37,962 nt of DNA from a virus, in IMG/VR virus record IMGVR_UViG_3300020446_000029, positions 1 to 37,962 of that record, one strand, 5' to 3'. The first letter of the stretch is position 1, and every line of letters begins with the position of its first letter. The position numbers and the translations under genes were made by a program. The notes under the pieces were generated by a model. The model saw only the letters and a program-made list of their open reading frames with translations. It did no database searches and had not been told where the DNA came from. Of the stretch, positions 7,399 to 16,928 are shown in pieces.

Positions 7399-9042
7399 TT
7401 AAAAAGTTCCCCCGTCTAGGGTTGAAGTCCAATGTGGTTTGTTTGTATATACCACTGTAACAGTATTAGGTACAGATGACAAGTTTTGTATCGCACCACT
7501 GTTTCCTTCCTTACGTAAATTAGCAGTAGTGTTAAATGTTCCCTCAACACCTATTAAATCTACAGATGTAGAACCAGTAACACCAGTCTCAACAATACCA
7601 AACGCTCCTGTGGTATCTTGTTTAATTATATCACCTGCAGCTGCAGTAATATTGGCAGATAAATTAGAAAGTGTATTTTTAGTTATTGCTGTTAATACCT
7701 GTTTTGATGTAGGTATAGGTGTTTGTGGACTATTGGTAGACTGCTGTAGTCCTTCACTATCAAACCAAACAACACCACCTGAGTTGAAGTCACCAGATTG
7801 ATAATAGATGCCTTTAATATCAAGGAAACCTTTTGTTCCACTAACAACACTATTTGCTATAGATGCATCAGGAACATATGTCCATCTACGACTATTATCT
7901 CCGTGTGTTCCGTGGTTTCCAGTACCTTCAGTGCCTGATGCAATTGAACTATCATCAAATCCAAAGAAACCATCTTTGACATTTGCAGTTCCAACACCAA
8001 CATTATACTTAAATCCAAGTCCACGGTCAGTGTTAGTATCAGTTGCGTGAGTTACTGTTATTTGAGTAGTTGAGGAAATTCCTGCAATTGTTGTTCCTTG
8101 GAATGTTAATGTTTTTGTACCAGTATCAACATTAGAAACCGTTGTAATTCCACTTAGAGAAAAAGCAGAATGTACTAAAATATCATTGACATTAATACCT
8201 ATCACTGAATCCAATACAACTGTAGATGCACCAGAACTTATATCCGTCATTACAGTTCTTGTGCTGGTTGTATCACCAACCACCATAATTGCATCATTAA
8301 CTGTTGTTGATGTTGAGTTAACTGTAGTTGTAGTACCATCAACTTGTAAGTTACCTTTGATGATAACATCACCTTCATTACTTAAACCATCTGGAAATGG
8401 GTCAATGAATATTTTATTTCCTTGACCAGCAAGAGATGCAATTATATTATCTTGTATTCTAATATTACCAAGTTTAGCGTTTCCACCTGCAACTACTAAA
8501 TCTCCATCAATGTTTACTTTGGTGCTAGTAAATCTTACATCTGCTCCAGCAAATCTTAATTCATCTGTTCCATTCTCATCATATTCTATAGTTGCGTCAG
8601 GTGCTGCTGTTCCATTTGCACCACCACCAAATCCCAAGAAAGTATCGTCAGGTATCATTACCTGTCCAGAACCATCTGGATTAAAGATTATATCTCCATC
8701 AGTATCAGTTGAAGATAATGTATTTCCATCTAAAGTTAAATTATCTACATTCCAAACATCTATTTTTCTACTACTATCAAGAACTGCGACAATTCCACCA
8801 TCACTATTTCGTGAATTAGTTACACCTGCTAACGCACCAGGTGTATGCTCCATCATTGAAGTATAATAATGACCTCCAACAGGATGAACATTCGTACCAT
8901 CGTCTCCTAAGAATATTCTATCCTTATATTGGTTCGTGCCACCATATTGCCCAACACCAGTGACATAGGCCATTTCACCCCAATTCAAACTAGCAGGTTT
9001 GGCTGTACCCGATGATCGTTTGATTCTAATTATACTAGCCAT
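7399..9042 (-). CDS. Fibre-like virion structural protein (547 aa)
   Basis: The N-terminus MASIIRIKRSSGTAKPASLN is followed by GEMAYVTGVGQY and KDRIFLGDDG, an opening common to tail-fibre and tail-collar-type proteins of marine phages. The middle is a long run of Gly/Thr/Asp-rich beta-strand sequence (for example VNIDGDLVVAGGNAKLGNIR and GDVIIKGNLQVDGTTTTVN), characteristic of trimeric beta-structured fibres. The C-terminus ends STLDGGTF, which resembles the NGGNF end of the upstream 76-residue protein. There are no catalytic motifs. The position between the DUF4815 gene and gp13 corresponds to the T4 fibre/whisker region (genes 11, 12 and wac). A role in host recognition or as a fibre is likely but not proven. 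Confidence 0.78.
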   Translation of the reverse strand: MASIIRIKRSSGTAKPASLNWGEMAYVTGVGQYGGTNQYKDRIFLGDDGTNVHPVGGHYYTSMMEHTPGALAGVTNSRNSDGGIVAVLDSSRKIDVWNVDNLTLDGNTLSSTDTDGDIIFNPDGSGQVMIPDDTFLGFGGGANGTAAPDATIEYDENGTDELRFAGADVRFTSTKVNIDGDLVVAGGNAKLGNIRIQDNIIASLAGQGNKIFIDPFPDGLSNEGDVIIKGNLQVDGTTTTVNSTSTTVNDAIMVVGDTTSTRTVMTDISSGASTVVLDSVIGINVNDILVHSAFSLSGITTVSNVDTGTKTLTFQGTTIAGISSTTQITVTHATDTNTDRGLGFKYNVGVGTANVKDGFFGFDDSSIASGTEGTGNHGTHGDNSRRWTYVPDASIANSVVSGTKGFLDIKGIYYQSGDFNSGGVVWFDSEGLQQSTNSPQTPIPTSKQVLTAITKNTLSNLSANITAAAGDIIKQDTTGAFGIVETGVTGSTSVDLIGVEGTFNTTANLRKEGNSGAIQNLSSVPNTVTVVYTNKPHWTSTLDGGTF

Positions 9043-9043
9043 T

Positions 9044-9274
9044 TCAGAAATTTCCTCCGTTGATGTCTAAATTCTGTGCTGTTCCAGGCGTTAATTCTAA
9101 AGTCGCATCAAATTTTTTTGTAGTACCATTAAAAACAAGAACCATTCCATTCTGGAGAGTCCCTGCTATATTCACATCACTTAATTCTGCTAATGATAGG
9201 GTTTGAGCACCAGCTAGTGATGAAATCACCTTTGTGGCACTTTGTTGTCCTACTCTGACTTTTATATCTGCCAT
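9044..9274 (-). CDS. Small virion-associated protein (76 aa)
   Basis: A 76-residue protein starting MADIKVRVGQQSATKVISSL and ending QNLDINGGNF. It contains the motif LSLAELSDVNIAGTLQNGMV, which I recognise as a recurrent element of fibre-associated proteins in marine phages. It lies 1 nt upstream of the 547-residue fibre-like gene and shares a similar C-terminal Gly-Gly-x-Phe end. It is the first gene after the late promoter at 9303-9310, so expression late in infection is expected. It may be a fibre-joining or capping protein, but that is inference. Confidence 0.72.
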   Translation of the reverse strand: MADIKVRVGQQSATKVISSLAGAQTLSLAELSDVNIAGTLQNGMVLVFNGTTKKFDATLELTPGTAQNLDINGGNF

Positions 9275-9302
9275 CTAAAAAATGTTATTCAGATCTAAAA
9301 AG

Positions 9303-9310
9303 TATTTATA
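9303..9310 (-). promoter_or_regulatory. T4-type late promoter upstream of the fibre genes
   Basis: The minus strand reads TATAAATA, an exact match to the T4 late promoter -10 box recognised by the gp55-type late sigma factor. It lies 28 nt upstream of the start of the 76-residue gene, in the 40-nt gap after the 67-residue gene. It is well placed to drive the fibre-like, neck and terminase genes, since I saw no other such box between here and the left edge. Confidence 0.75.
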
Positions 9311-9314
9311 TTTA

Positions 9315-9518
9315 CTATGACGTTATCTTTGATGCAAGTTCTTTTAACATAGATTTTAGAGTTTCAATCTCATCTTTCATAGCGTCAATCTCTGCTTTTT
9401 TAATACTATTTCTCTTTTTATCCTTAAGATAACTTTGATAAGATGCATTATCACAATTAATGATAGCACCTGTGCTTTCATCACGAAACAGATTTTTGTG
9501 TCCCTCTACTGGTATCAT
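9315..9518 (-). CDS. Conserved small phage protein (67 aa)
   Basis: A 67-residue protein starting MIPVEGHKNLFRDESTGAII, then a charged helix (KKAEIDAMKDEIETLKSMLK) with hydrophobic residues in heptad spacing. I recognise the VEGHxNLxRDExTGAI opening followed by a coiled coil as a small family widespread in marine T4-like phages, encoded near the baseplate and fibre genes. The function is not established. Its start overlaps the last base of the large DUF4815 gene (9518), so it is probably co-translated. It is followed by the late promoter at 9303-9310. Confidence 0.77.
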   Translation of the reverse strand: MIPVEGHKNLFRDESTGAIINCDNASYQSYLKDKKRNSIKKAEIDAMKDEIETLKSMLKELASKITS

Positions 9519-12500
9519 TATGCTAATGCGATTGCTCTAAAGTCCTTTAAGCTTATTGGAACAGATTCGTTAGTCGAAGTCATAACGATCTTAATCTTAA
9601 ATCCATTAAATTCTTCTAAATCATCTATTGAGAATTGATATTCAGAAAATTCACCTATGCTATCTGCAGCAACAAAAGCATCAGGTCTACCATCATTATT
9701 TGCAACATCAATGACATCATTTCCAAAACCATCACCTGTTGTATCATTTAGATTTTTGTATCCAGGAAATGGTCTGTATGTTTGATCCACTCCACTAGAA
9801 TCAAAACTGAATAGACGATAAAATACTCTAAAATCTGCTTCTGGTTGTCTGCTTGCTGCAACGAGTACCTTAAGAGATGTTGCAGGATTTTTCAATGTTA
9901 CAAGTTTAGATATGAATATAGAACCGTGAGGATCATCTCTTAATGATCTAGGTCTTTCATCTGTTGCATAATTTTCTGCACCAACTGGATTGTTAATTTT
10001 ATTTCTACCAAGAATAAATGTTGCGTTCTTAACATCTAAAACAGGTGATAAATTGGTGTCAGTAGATGACATATCAACATTTAGAGTTAGTGATTTATTT
10101 TTTGGTAGATTGGTTAATCTCACACTTTCGTTTTTAACAGATGCAACTAGTCTTGGAGTTGGAAGAAATGTTGTCTCATTTAGAGTTACAGGTTCAAAAC
10201 CTTGATCTATGAATGAAATTTCACCACCTCCTGAACTTGTACCACTGACTGTTCTTATACTAGCGTTAACATTTGTTGACTTACCAGGTGTGATAGCATT
10301 AAATTGAGGGATAATTGAACTGAACTGATGGTTTTGTGATATCTGAACATTTTTTCCACCAAATGCTTTATCATTTGTAAAACAAATTAGAGAATCACCT
10401 GATCTATTAGATGCTAAGTTTGCAACATCAACTTTTAGGAAATAACTATCAAGAGTATCATCAAACGTTGAAATATCAAACGAGGTGTTAATACCTGTTA
10501 AGGATACACCACCTGCTTCGTAAGTTTGTATATCCGAACCAATATCATGTGATACAGGTGTTGTGCCAAATTGACCTCTGACAATTGTTAGTTTTCCACT
10601 ACCAACTGTGTATGATACAATTTCATTTCCAATTAAAGCTTCACCAATAGATGTTGTAATACCATTATAGCTAGCAAATGGTGATGTATCGCCAATTTCA
10701 ACAGTCGTTGTATCTGGGTCTAATGCTGAAGTAGTTTTTATCTTCATAGTATCTGGTCTAACATTTTTAATTTCAACTTTATTATTTCCACCGTGATGAG
10801 CGTGATTGAATTGAGTAACTTCAATTACATCACCTGTATTCTTCTCTCCATTTACTGTTGAAAAGGTAACTTGTGATTGAGCAATTACTGATTTTGTAGT
10901 GTTATTACTTGAATATTTTACAAGTTTACGATTATTTGTAAATTGAGATCCTTGAACATCAGTTAAGAATATAGAATCAAAGGTAGAAGAAATTGCTGCA
11001 ACAGTGAACTTTAATCCAGCACCTGTAGTTACCTGAGAACTATTATTATCAACAGTCAAAATATCACCAACTTGATAACTAGAACCTACATTATTAATTA
11101 ATACAGCGGTAACTACTTCATTTGTGACTGTAACATTTACTGTGCATCCAGTTCCACTTCCAGTTAAAGCAACTGTAGGAACACCTGTTGTGCTACTGAA
11201 TGTATATCCCTTTCCACCAGTTACAACTTCACCAGCACCAACTATAGATCCTCCTTGACCTTCAATAATACCTGTTATTGAAGCATCTTCTGGCACTGTA
11301 TTACCAAGAACATCTGCTTGTGATACCTTTTGACCAATTCCCAAATTAGCATCTGTACAATCAGCACCAGTTATATCAACCTTTAATTTTCTTGGTAGTG
11401 AACGAATTGGATTATCAGATAATAATTGAGTATTTAAGTTACCTGGTGTAATTGGTGTATTATAGAAAGTAGCAGTTCCAGAAGTTACAAACGATGCTTT
11501 ACGTAACTTGAAAGTTAAATCTTCATATTGACTTGGAGTCCAAATAGTACCATTTTGTGATTTAAATAAACTTCCACCAATATATTGTTTTGATACAACT
11601 ACATCTTCAACATCAGGAAGCACTGTTGATCTAACTGTTTTTTCACCCATACGAGCAACCCACATTTCATATAAGTCTGATGCAGGTGATAAAAATACGA
11701 TTGCATATTCTTTACCTGGTTCCAGATAAACAGGAGATGGGAAACTAATTGTAGTAGGAATTGATGCGTCATCAGATATATTAACTTGATTTGGATTTAA
11801 CGCTATCTGTGTATAATTCTGAACAAGGAAATCGGTTGGTGTACCAAGTTCCATATGTCTAAGTTCCACGAATACTTTAGCATTTGGATCCTTAGAAGCA
11901 AAATAGACATCAAATGATGTTAAGAATGCACCTGTCTCATCAACTCTAAATGATTGAGCTAATGGATCTCTATGAGGTGCTTGAATAAATTCAGTATCTA
12001 CTTTTGTATTGACATTAATCCTCTCAGTTATTTCATTACGTCTCTGAGGTGGTGCTGCAGGGTTTCTAATCTGTACATTATTGTTTGTTTGTGTGATGAT
12101 AACCCCAGTGCCTGTAAAGACTCCTGAAGCGTCACTAGCAAGTGCTGTAGCACCTGGTAATTGTATAGAACCCTCTGTCGCAGCAGTAACTCTAAAAGTT
12201 TTTGCTCCAGATCTAAAAATAACTGGTGGTTTAGGTTCTGCGTTAGCATTTCTGAAGAAGAATGATCCAATCAAATCACCCCAATTATCAGATACTAAGT
12301 CGATACTTGTTATTTTTGCAACCGCACCACTAGTTTCACCAATTATTGTTGCACCTTTAACAGTATATCCATAGTATTGCTCTTCATTTGCCAATGCAGT
12401 TACATCAATATTAAGTAATCTCGATGTTGCAGAGTATGTTGATGATGGTGCTGGTCTTGTTGAATCATAAGGATCAACCGAATAATCCTCAACTAAAACT

Positions 12501-15500
12501 GAGGGTGAACCTAATCCTGCTCCAACATCGGGTCTTGTAGTATCACCAAACTTATGATTTGGTCTTTGAATTCTAACATAACCTATTTGTGGATCATCAC
12601 CTAAACTGACTAACTCAATTCTTGCATTTTCAAAGATAGTAAATGAACCAGAAACCATTTCGATTTCAATCAATTTTGGAATAATATCGGGAGATTGGCT
12701 ATCAAGATAATGATAGTGTCTTGTAGAAGGTTTCAGACCATTTGCTAAAAAGGATACGTTTCGAGATCTCATAAAAGGATCCACGTTACTATCAACTTTT
12801 GTGCTTTCTACATAATCTCTTTCTTCTGCTGCACCTACCAAAGTATTTGTAAATTGCCTTTCAACTCTTATTCTTTGAGTGGTGGTTGTTATATTATCAT
12901 ATCTTATTGTAGGATAATTATCAGTAACTACTGTATTTTTCTGTACATCTTCACCTACAACTGTGTTTGAGATAACATTTGCTTGCTCAACCCAAGTATT
13001 ACCTGTTGATTCAACTCTAAAATTATCCAAATAAATGGTTCTTGTCCAGTTATCTGTTGGTGGATCTAAAAGAATACCACCTGCAAATGTAATGACATTA
13101 AATGGGTTGACGTTTTCTACTCTCGTTGCTTGTGGTTGATTTATCCAATCTATTTCAGTATAGTCGAGAGTTATTAAATCACCTGTTTTTCTACAATTTG
13201 TGTCGAGTAATTGTAAATTAGAATTTAAATCAGCAGCTCCAAGATCAATATCTGGATTTAATGCGAGTTCTGCTCTCATAGACCAGAAATCAACTGCACT
13301 TATTAATTCTCTAGTTTCTACATTAACATCACATCTAGAACCTCCATCACGACTGAAATCAATAAAACTTCTGTTTTTAAAGTTGTTAACTACAAAACCT
13401 GTCTTAAATCTGTTGAGTCCATCAGCATCTTTAACTTCAAGAGTTTTCGTATCTAACTCTAAAGCAGATAATGATGTGAATTCTTCTAAATTAGATATTC
13501 TCTTTTCTAATGCACCAATATCTCTCATCGTAAAACGACGATTATCAAACATCCTGATTCTAGGTTCTTTGACAACATCATACAAATATGGAGGTAACGT
13601 GATTTGAGCAACTTCCATTGCATTACCAACTTCTGTAGGAGGTGCAGGATCTTCAGATGACACTCCTTTAATTAATTTTACTTGTTCATATTCATCAATT
13701 ACAAGTTTATCAATACGAGGAAGATAGAAACCATATCCAACAATAGAACTTTCGTTAGGTGTAATTACAAAGGGATTTGATTCTTCAAATTCACGACTAG
13801 AAAATGCAAAGGGTGATGCATTAGTTGCAGTAAATGCTTTAACTCTTGGTCTTAAATCTAAAATATCAGTTGCTCTATCGCCAGTTATGTACGGTATGTC
13901 TCTTGAATACCTATCAGAGGTAAATGAATTTACTGAAAATAAATCACCTTTGTTTCCTGTTGGCACTACATATTGATCAAATATAATTAACAATCTTTTT
14001 GCAGGAATACCAGATCTTTCTTTCCGTACAATTCTCGAATAATCTGATATTTGTTTGGTGTGTCCTTTGTTAAGTAAGTAATTATCAGTTCTATCAATGT
14101 AATTTCCATTTATAATTTGTTGTATATTTGCAGTTATAGATGACTCCTTAAAAGTAACCGATTCATTTTCAACAAATCTATTTGCATTTAAATAAACAAA
14201 ACCTACAGCATTAGGACTTGTTTCAATAATTTGTCCGATTGCTCTACTTTCTTCTCCAACAATTTTTTCACCTATTATCACTGATGTATCTAAACCTAAA
14301 CCAGATACAAATACTAAATTGTCTAATACTGGTTTTGATAAGTTTTTGGACTCATAAATTGCAATAACTTTATTAACATCAGGGACGTTGAGAGAAATTT
14401 CTTTATCCTCAACTCTTAAACCATAAGCATCACTCTGAGTTAAATTACCATTTGTTGATACACCAACTGTTCTTGTTACTTCAAGTTGTTTACTTCTGAC
14501 ATAATTTTTTGACTTACTAGTAACTCCTACCTTTTTAAGAGTTACATTAAGTGTGCAAGCAGTGCTAGTATTCGTTAATCCTGAAAATGTTATATCATTT
14601 CCATTATTAGTTATTGTAACTTTATCAGATGATAGAGGTTCAACAGAACCATCATTATAAGTTAATGTATATTTTTCAGCATCAAATGGTTCAAAGAATA
14701 CACTTGTAATTCCTGCATTTACATTAAAAGCATCACTTGATGTGAGTGATAATGTACCTGAACCACTAGTAGATTTACCTGTTATTTGAGTGCTAATTAC
14801 TAAATTTGAATCAGAAGAGTTAAGATTTGCTATATTTCTTCTGGGTAATTTAGTATATAATCCAGCATCATCAATATTTGATATCAAAGGAACTCTAACT
14901 CTGAAAACACCAGTTGTTGAACCAGCTCCAATAATACCACCATTATTAACACCAGTTACATTTGGGGTGGTGTCTAAAGTTAATGTATTTCCATTAGGAC
15001 TAATATCAATAATTCTATTGAATACTGGATCTGTAAAATTACCAGCAGAGTATGAAATTACTGCATCTGTTGTAATTCCAACTTTTCCTGCAAAATTACG
15101 TCCTGGTATAGTAGCAGTATTAGAACTACCACCACCTAATACATTTAATTGATCTGCTGGAGAAAAACCAGGCAATACACGATCATATAAAACTGAATCT
15201 GCTACAAAATTAGATACTAAACCACTACCACTGATTGTAGAAATATCTTGAAAAATAGATTTAATATCAAACACATTATATGCGTTGATTTTTGTGATAG
15301 ATGATTTACTATCGGTTGTTTTTTCGTTGTATATTAATTTTTCTCCAACAATAAATGTGCCTGTAGTTGAAGATAAATTTATTTCATCTGCAGCAGAAGT
15401 ACCTGAAACCTCTGCCAAATATCCTATAGCACCACTTGATAATCCTCTAACTCTAGTGCCTTTGGGTTGAGATGATACTATATTTGTTATTTTAAGGGTT

Positions 15501-16927
15501 GTATATGTTTGAATATCATACAAATGTAAATCAAACTCTGTTGATGCATCGCTATACGCAGAATCTGTCACTCCAAATGAATATACTCTTGCTTGTCCTA
15601 CTTTAATTCCAGTTCCTGCTGTTGTACTTGCACCTCTTCTTTGATTGTAAAGTTCAACAGTATTTGTATCAGTTCCACCTATATTGATAAATGGTGCTCC
15701 AAATACATTATTTACTCTAAGTAAACTACCCATACTGAATGGGATAGATGCAGAGGGAACATCTTTAACATCTCTTGGTTTATCAATATCTAAAACAGTT
15801 GTGCCTTTTAGGTAAACATCAAATCCCTTGACATAAGCTTTACCTGGTGACAGTTTGACACACATTTTATCCTCTGAAGGTTTATTACCTTCATCGGTGA
15901 GTTGATTTTCAGTATATAATCCACCTGTTTCAATTTCATCATTTAGTGAATCTTGTAAGTTAACACGAAATGGTTCTACAGCATAGTTACCAGATTCATC
16001 AAATGTTCTTTTTGCAAAATATTTTTTAATCTCAGAATATACTGATGTATCTTGTATTTTTTTAGGTTCACCTTGTCTTATTCGATATAACTCTACAAAA
16101 CTAGTATCATTATAATCATCTAATGATTTCTTGGTTAATTTAACTGTAATCTTAAAACGATCTGCACCAGGTGCAGCAAAATTAGTAAATCCTTTCGCAT
16201 TGTCATATAGTGAAGAATCATCATTAGCGTTTACTACTTCTTCAATAATATCTAAACCAATCCTGTATGATGGTTGAGCAACGTACGGATCTAATATAAT
16301 TAAAGATGTTGGAACATCTACAAATGCACCACGTAAAAAATAAACTCCTTCATTGATACCAAATGCAGAACCAGTTGCTGAAGCACTCTCTAAAGATAGT
16401 GTTAATACTGTTTCTCCTATATTTAAAGTTGTATTACCATAAGTTAAACTCTCTTCAAGTATTAAAACCTCACCATCAGGAAATGCTACACTTTCACTAC
16501 TAGTGCCAGATTCATTATATTTTACAAATATTGTTGGTTCAACAACTCCCTCATTTGGAGGTAGAACATAATTTTTTATCGTTGCTATAATACCAGAACT
16601 TTGACCTCTAACTCTCGTACCTTTACCATTATTATTAGAAATTAAATTATCTAAGTAAATAGAAACATCAATGCCAAGATGAGACTGATTTATTTTACAA
16701 GAAAAATAAGATGGATCATACTCTATGCCACCAGGTATGACCATTGAACCTTCTTTGAAGATGTGTTTTCCAAAAGATTCAACTTGGTTTTGTAATATTG
16801 ATTGTAAACCAGTTAATTCTCTTGCTTGGACTGGTTTGCCAGGCTTAAAGAGAATTTTGTAAAAGTTTTTCGCCTTATCAAAGTCGTCATAATAAGGACT
16901 TATATTTAGATTGGTCTTTTGTGGCAT
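9518..16927 (-). CDS. Giant DUF4815 virion structural protein (2469 aa)
   Basis: It begins MPQKTNLNISPYYDDFDKAK and continues FYKILFKPGKPVQARELTGL, which I recognise as a DUF4815 protein of T4-like marine phages. The N-terminal region contains two GTRVRGxSSGxI motifs. Around residues 1130-1165 is a short coiled coil (IGALEKRISNLEEFTSLSAL). Near residue 1900 is a Gly-Tyr beta unit (GGKGYTFSSTTG). The rest is beta-rich, with a conserved-looking C-terminus ending SLKDFRAIALA. It lies directly downstream of gp8, where T4 has gp9 and gp10 (gp10 has 602 residues), so a baseplate-to-fibre connecting role is plausible. It is much larger than any T4 wedge protein. There are no catalytic motifs. Confidence 0.82.
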   Translation of the reverse strand: MPQKTNLNISPYYDDFDKAKNFYKILFKPGKPVQARELTGLQSILQNQVESFGKHIFKEGSMVIPGGIEYDPSYFSCKINQSHLGIDVSIYLDNLISNNNGKGTRVRGQSSGIIATIKNYVLPPNEGVVEPTIFVKYNESGTSSESVAFPDGEVLILEESLTYGNTTLNIGETVLTLSLESASATGSAFGINEGVYFLRGAFVDVPTSLIILDPYVAQPSYRIGLDIIEEVVNANDDSSLYDNAKGFTNFAAPGADRFKITVKLTKKSLDDYNDTSFVELYRIRQGEPKKIQDTSVYSEIKKYFAKRTFDESGNYAVEPFRVNLQDSLNDEIETGGLYTENQLTDEGNKPSEDKMCVKLSPGKAYVKGFDVYLKGTTVLDIDKPRDVKDVPSASIPFSMGSLLRVNNVFGAPFINIGGTDTNTVELYNQRRGASTTAGTGIKVGQARVYSFGVTDSAYSDASTEFDLHLYDIQTYTTLKITNIVSSQPKGTRVRGLSSGAIGYLAEVSGTSAADEINLSSTTGTFIVGEKLIYNEKTTDSKSSITKINAYNVFDIKSIFQDISTISGSGLVSNFVADSVLYDRVLPGFSPADQLNVLGGGSSNTATIPGRNFAGKVGITTDAVISYSAGNFTDPVFNRIIDISPNGNTLTLDTTPNVTGVNNGGIIGAGSTTGVFRVRVPLISNIDDAGLYTKLPRRNIANLNSSDSNLVISTQITGKSTSGSGTLSLTSSDAFNVNAGITSVFFEPFDAEKYTLTYNDGSVEPLSSDKVTITNNGNDITFSGLTNTSTACTLNVTLKKVGVTSKSKNYVRSKQLEVTRTVGVSTNGNLTQSDAYGLRVEDKEISLNVPDVNKVIAIYESKNLSKPVLDNLVFVSGLGLDTSVIIGEKIVGEESRAIGQIIETSPNAVGFVYLNANRFVENESVTFKESSITANIQQIINGNYIDRTDNYLLNKGHTKQISDYSRIVRKERSGIPAKRLLIIFDQYVVPTGNKGDLFSVNSFTSDRYSRDIPYITGDRATDILDLRPRVKAFTATNASPFAFSSREFEESNPFVITPNESSIVGYGFYLPRIDKLVIDEYEQVKLIKGVSSEDPAPPTEVGNAMEVAQITLPPYLYDVVKEPRIRMFDNRRFTMRDIGALEKRISNLEEFTSLSALELDTKTLEVKDADGLNRFKTGFVVNNFKNRSFIDFSRDGGSRCDVNVETRELISAVDFWSMRAELALNPDIDLGAADLNSNLQLLDTNCRKTGDLITLDYTEIDWINQPQATRVENVNPFNVITFAGGILLDPPTDNWTRTIYLDNFRVESTGNTWVEQANVISNTVVGEDVQKNTVVTDNYPTIRYDNITTTTQRIRVERQFTNTLVGAAEERDYVESTKVDSNVDPFMRSRNVSFLANGLKPSTRHYHYLDSQSPDIIPKLIEIEMVSGSFTIFENARIELVSLGDDPQIGYVRIQRPNHKFGDTTRPDVGAGLGSPSVLVEDYSVDPYDSTRPAPSSTYSATSRLLNIDVTALANEEQYYGYTVKGATIIGETSGAVAKITSIDLVSDNWGDLIGSFFFRNANAEPKPPVIFRSGAKTFRVTAATEGSIQLPGATALASDASGVFTGTGVIITQTNNNVQIRNPAAPPQRRNEITERINVNTKVDTEFIQAPHRDPLAQSFRVDETGAFLTSFDVYFASKDPNAKVFVELRHMELGTPTDFLVQNYTQIALNPNQVNISDDASIPTTISFPSPVYLEPGKEYAIVFLSPASDLYEMWVARMGEKTVRSTVLPDVEDVVVSKQYIGGSLFKSQNGTIWTPSQYEDLTFKLRKASFVTSGTATFYNTPITPGNLNTQLLSDNPIRSLPRKLKVDITGADCTDANLGIGQKVSQADVLGNTVPEDASITGIIEGQGGSIVGAGEVVTGGKGYTFSSTTGVPTVALTGSGTGCTVNVTVTNEVVTAVLINNVGSSYQVGDILTVDNNSSQVTTGAGLKFTVAAISSTFDSIFLTDVQGSQFTNNRKLVKYSSNNTTKSVIAQSQVTFSTVNGEKNTGDVIEVTQFNHAHHGGNNKVEIKNVRPDTMKIKTTSALDPDTTTVEIGDTSPFASYNGITTSIGEALIGNEIVSYTVGSGKLTIVRGQFGTTPVSHDIGSDIQTYEAGGVSLTGINTSFDISTFDDTLDSYFLKVDVANLASNRSGDSLICFTNDKAFGGKNVQISQNHQFSSIIPQFNAITPGKSTNVNASIRTVSGTSSGGGEISFIDQGFEPVTLNETTFLPTPRLVASVKNESVRLTNLPKNKSLTLNVDMSSTDTNLSPVLDVKNATFILGRNKINNPVGAENYATDERPRSLRDDPHGSIFISKLVTLKNPATSLKVLVAASRQPEADFRVFYRLFSFDSSGVDQTYRPFPGYKNLNDTTGDGFGNDVIDVANNDGRPDAFVAADSIGEFSEYQFSIDDLEEFNGFKIKIVMTSTNESVPISLKDFRAIALA

Positions 16928-16928
16928 T

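Noticed and set aside
12028-12270. Minus-strand 80-codon frame inside the DUF4815 gene
   Set aside because: It is fully embedded in a long, coherent coding frame, with low-complexity Leu/Gln translation; treated as a shadow frame.
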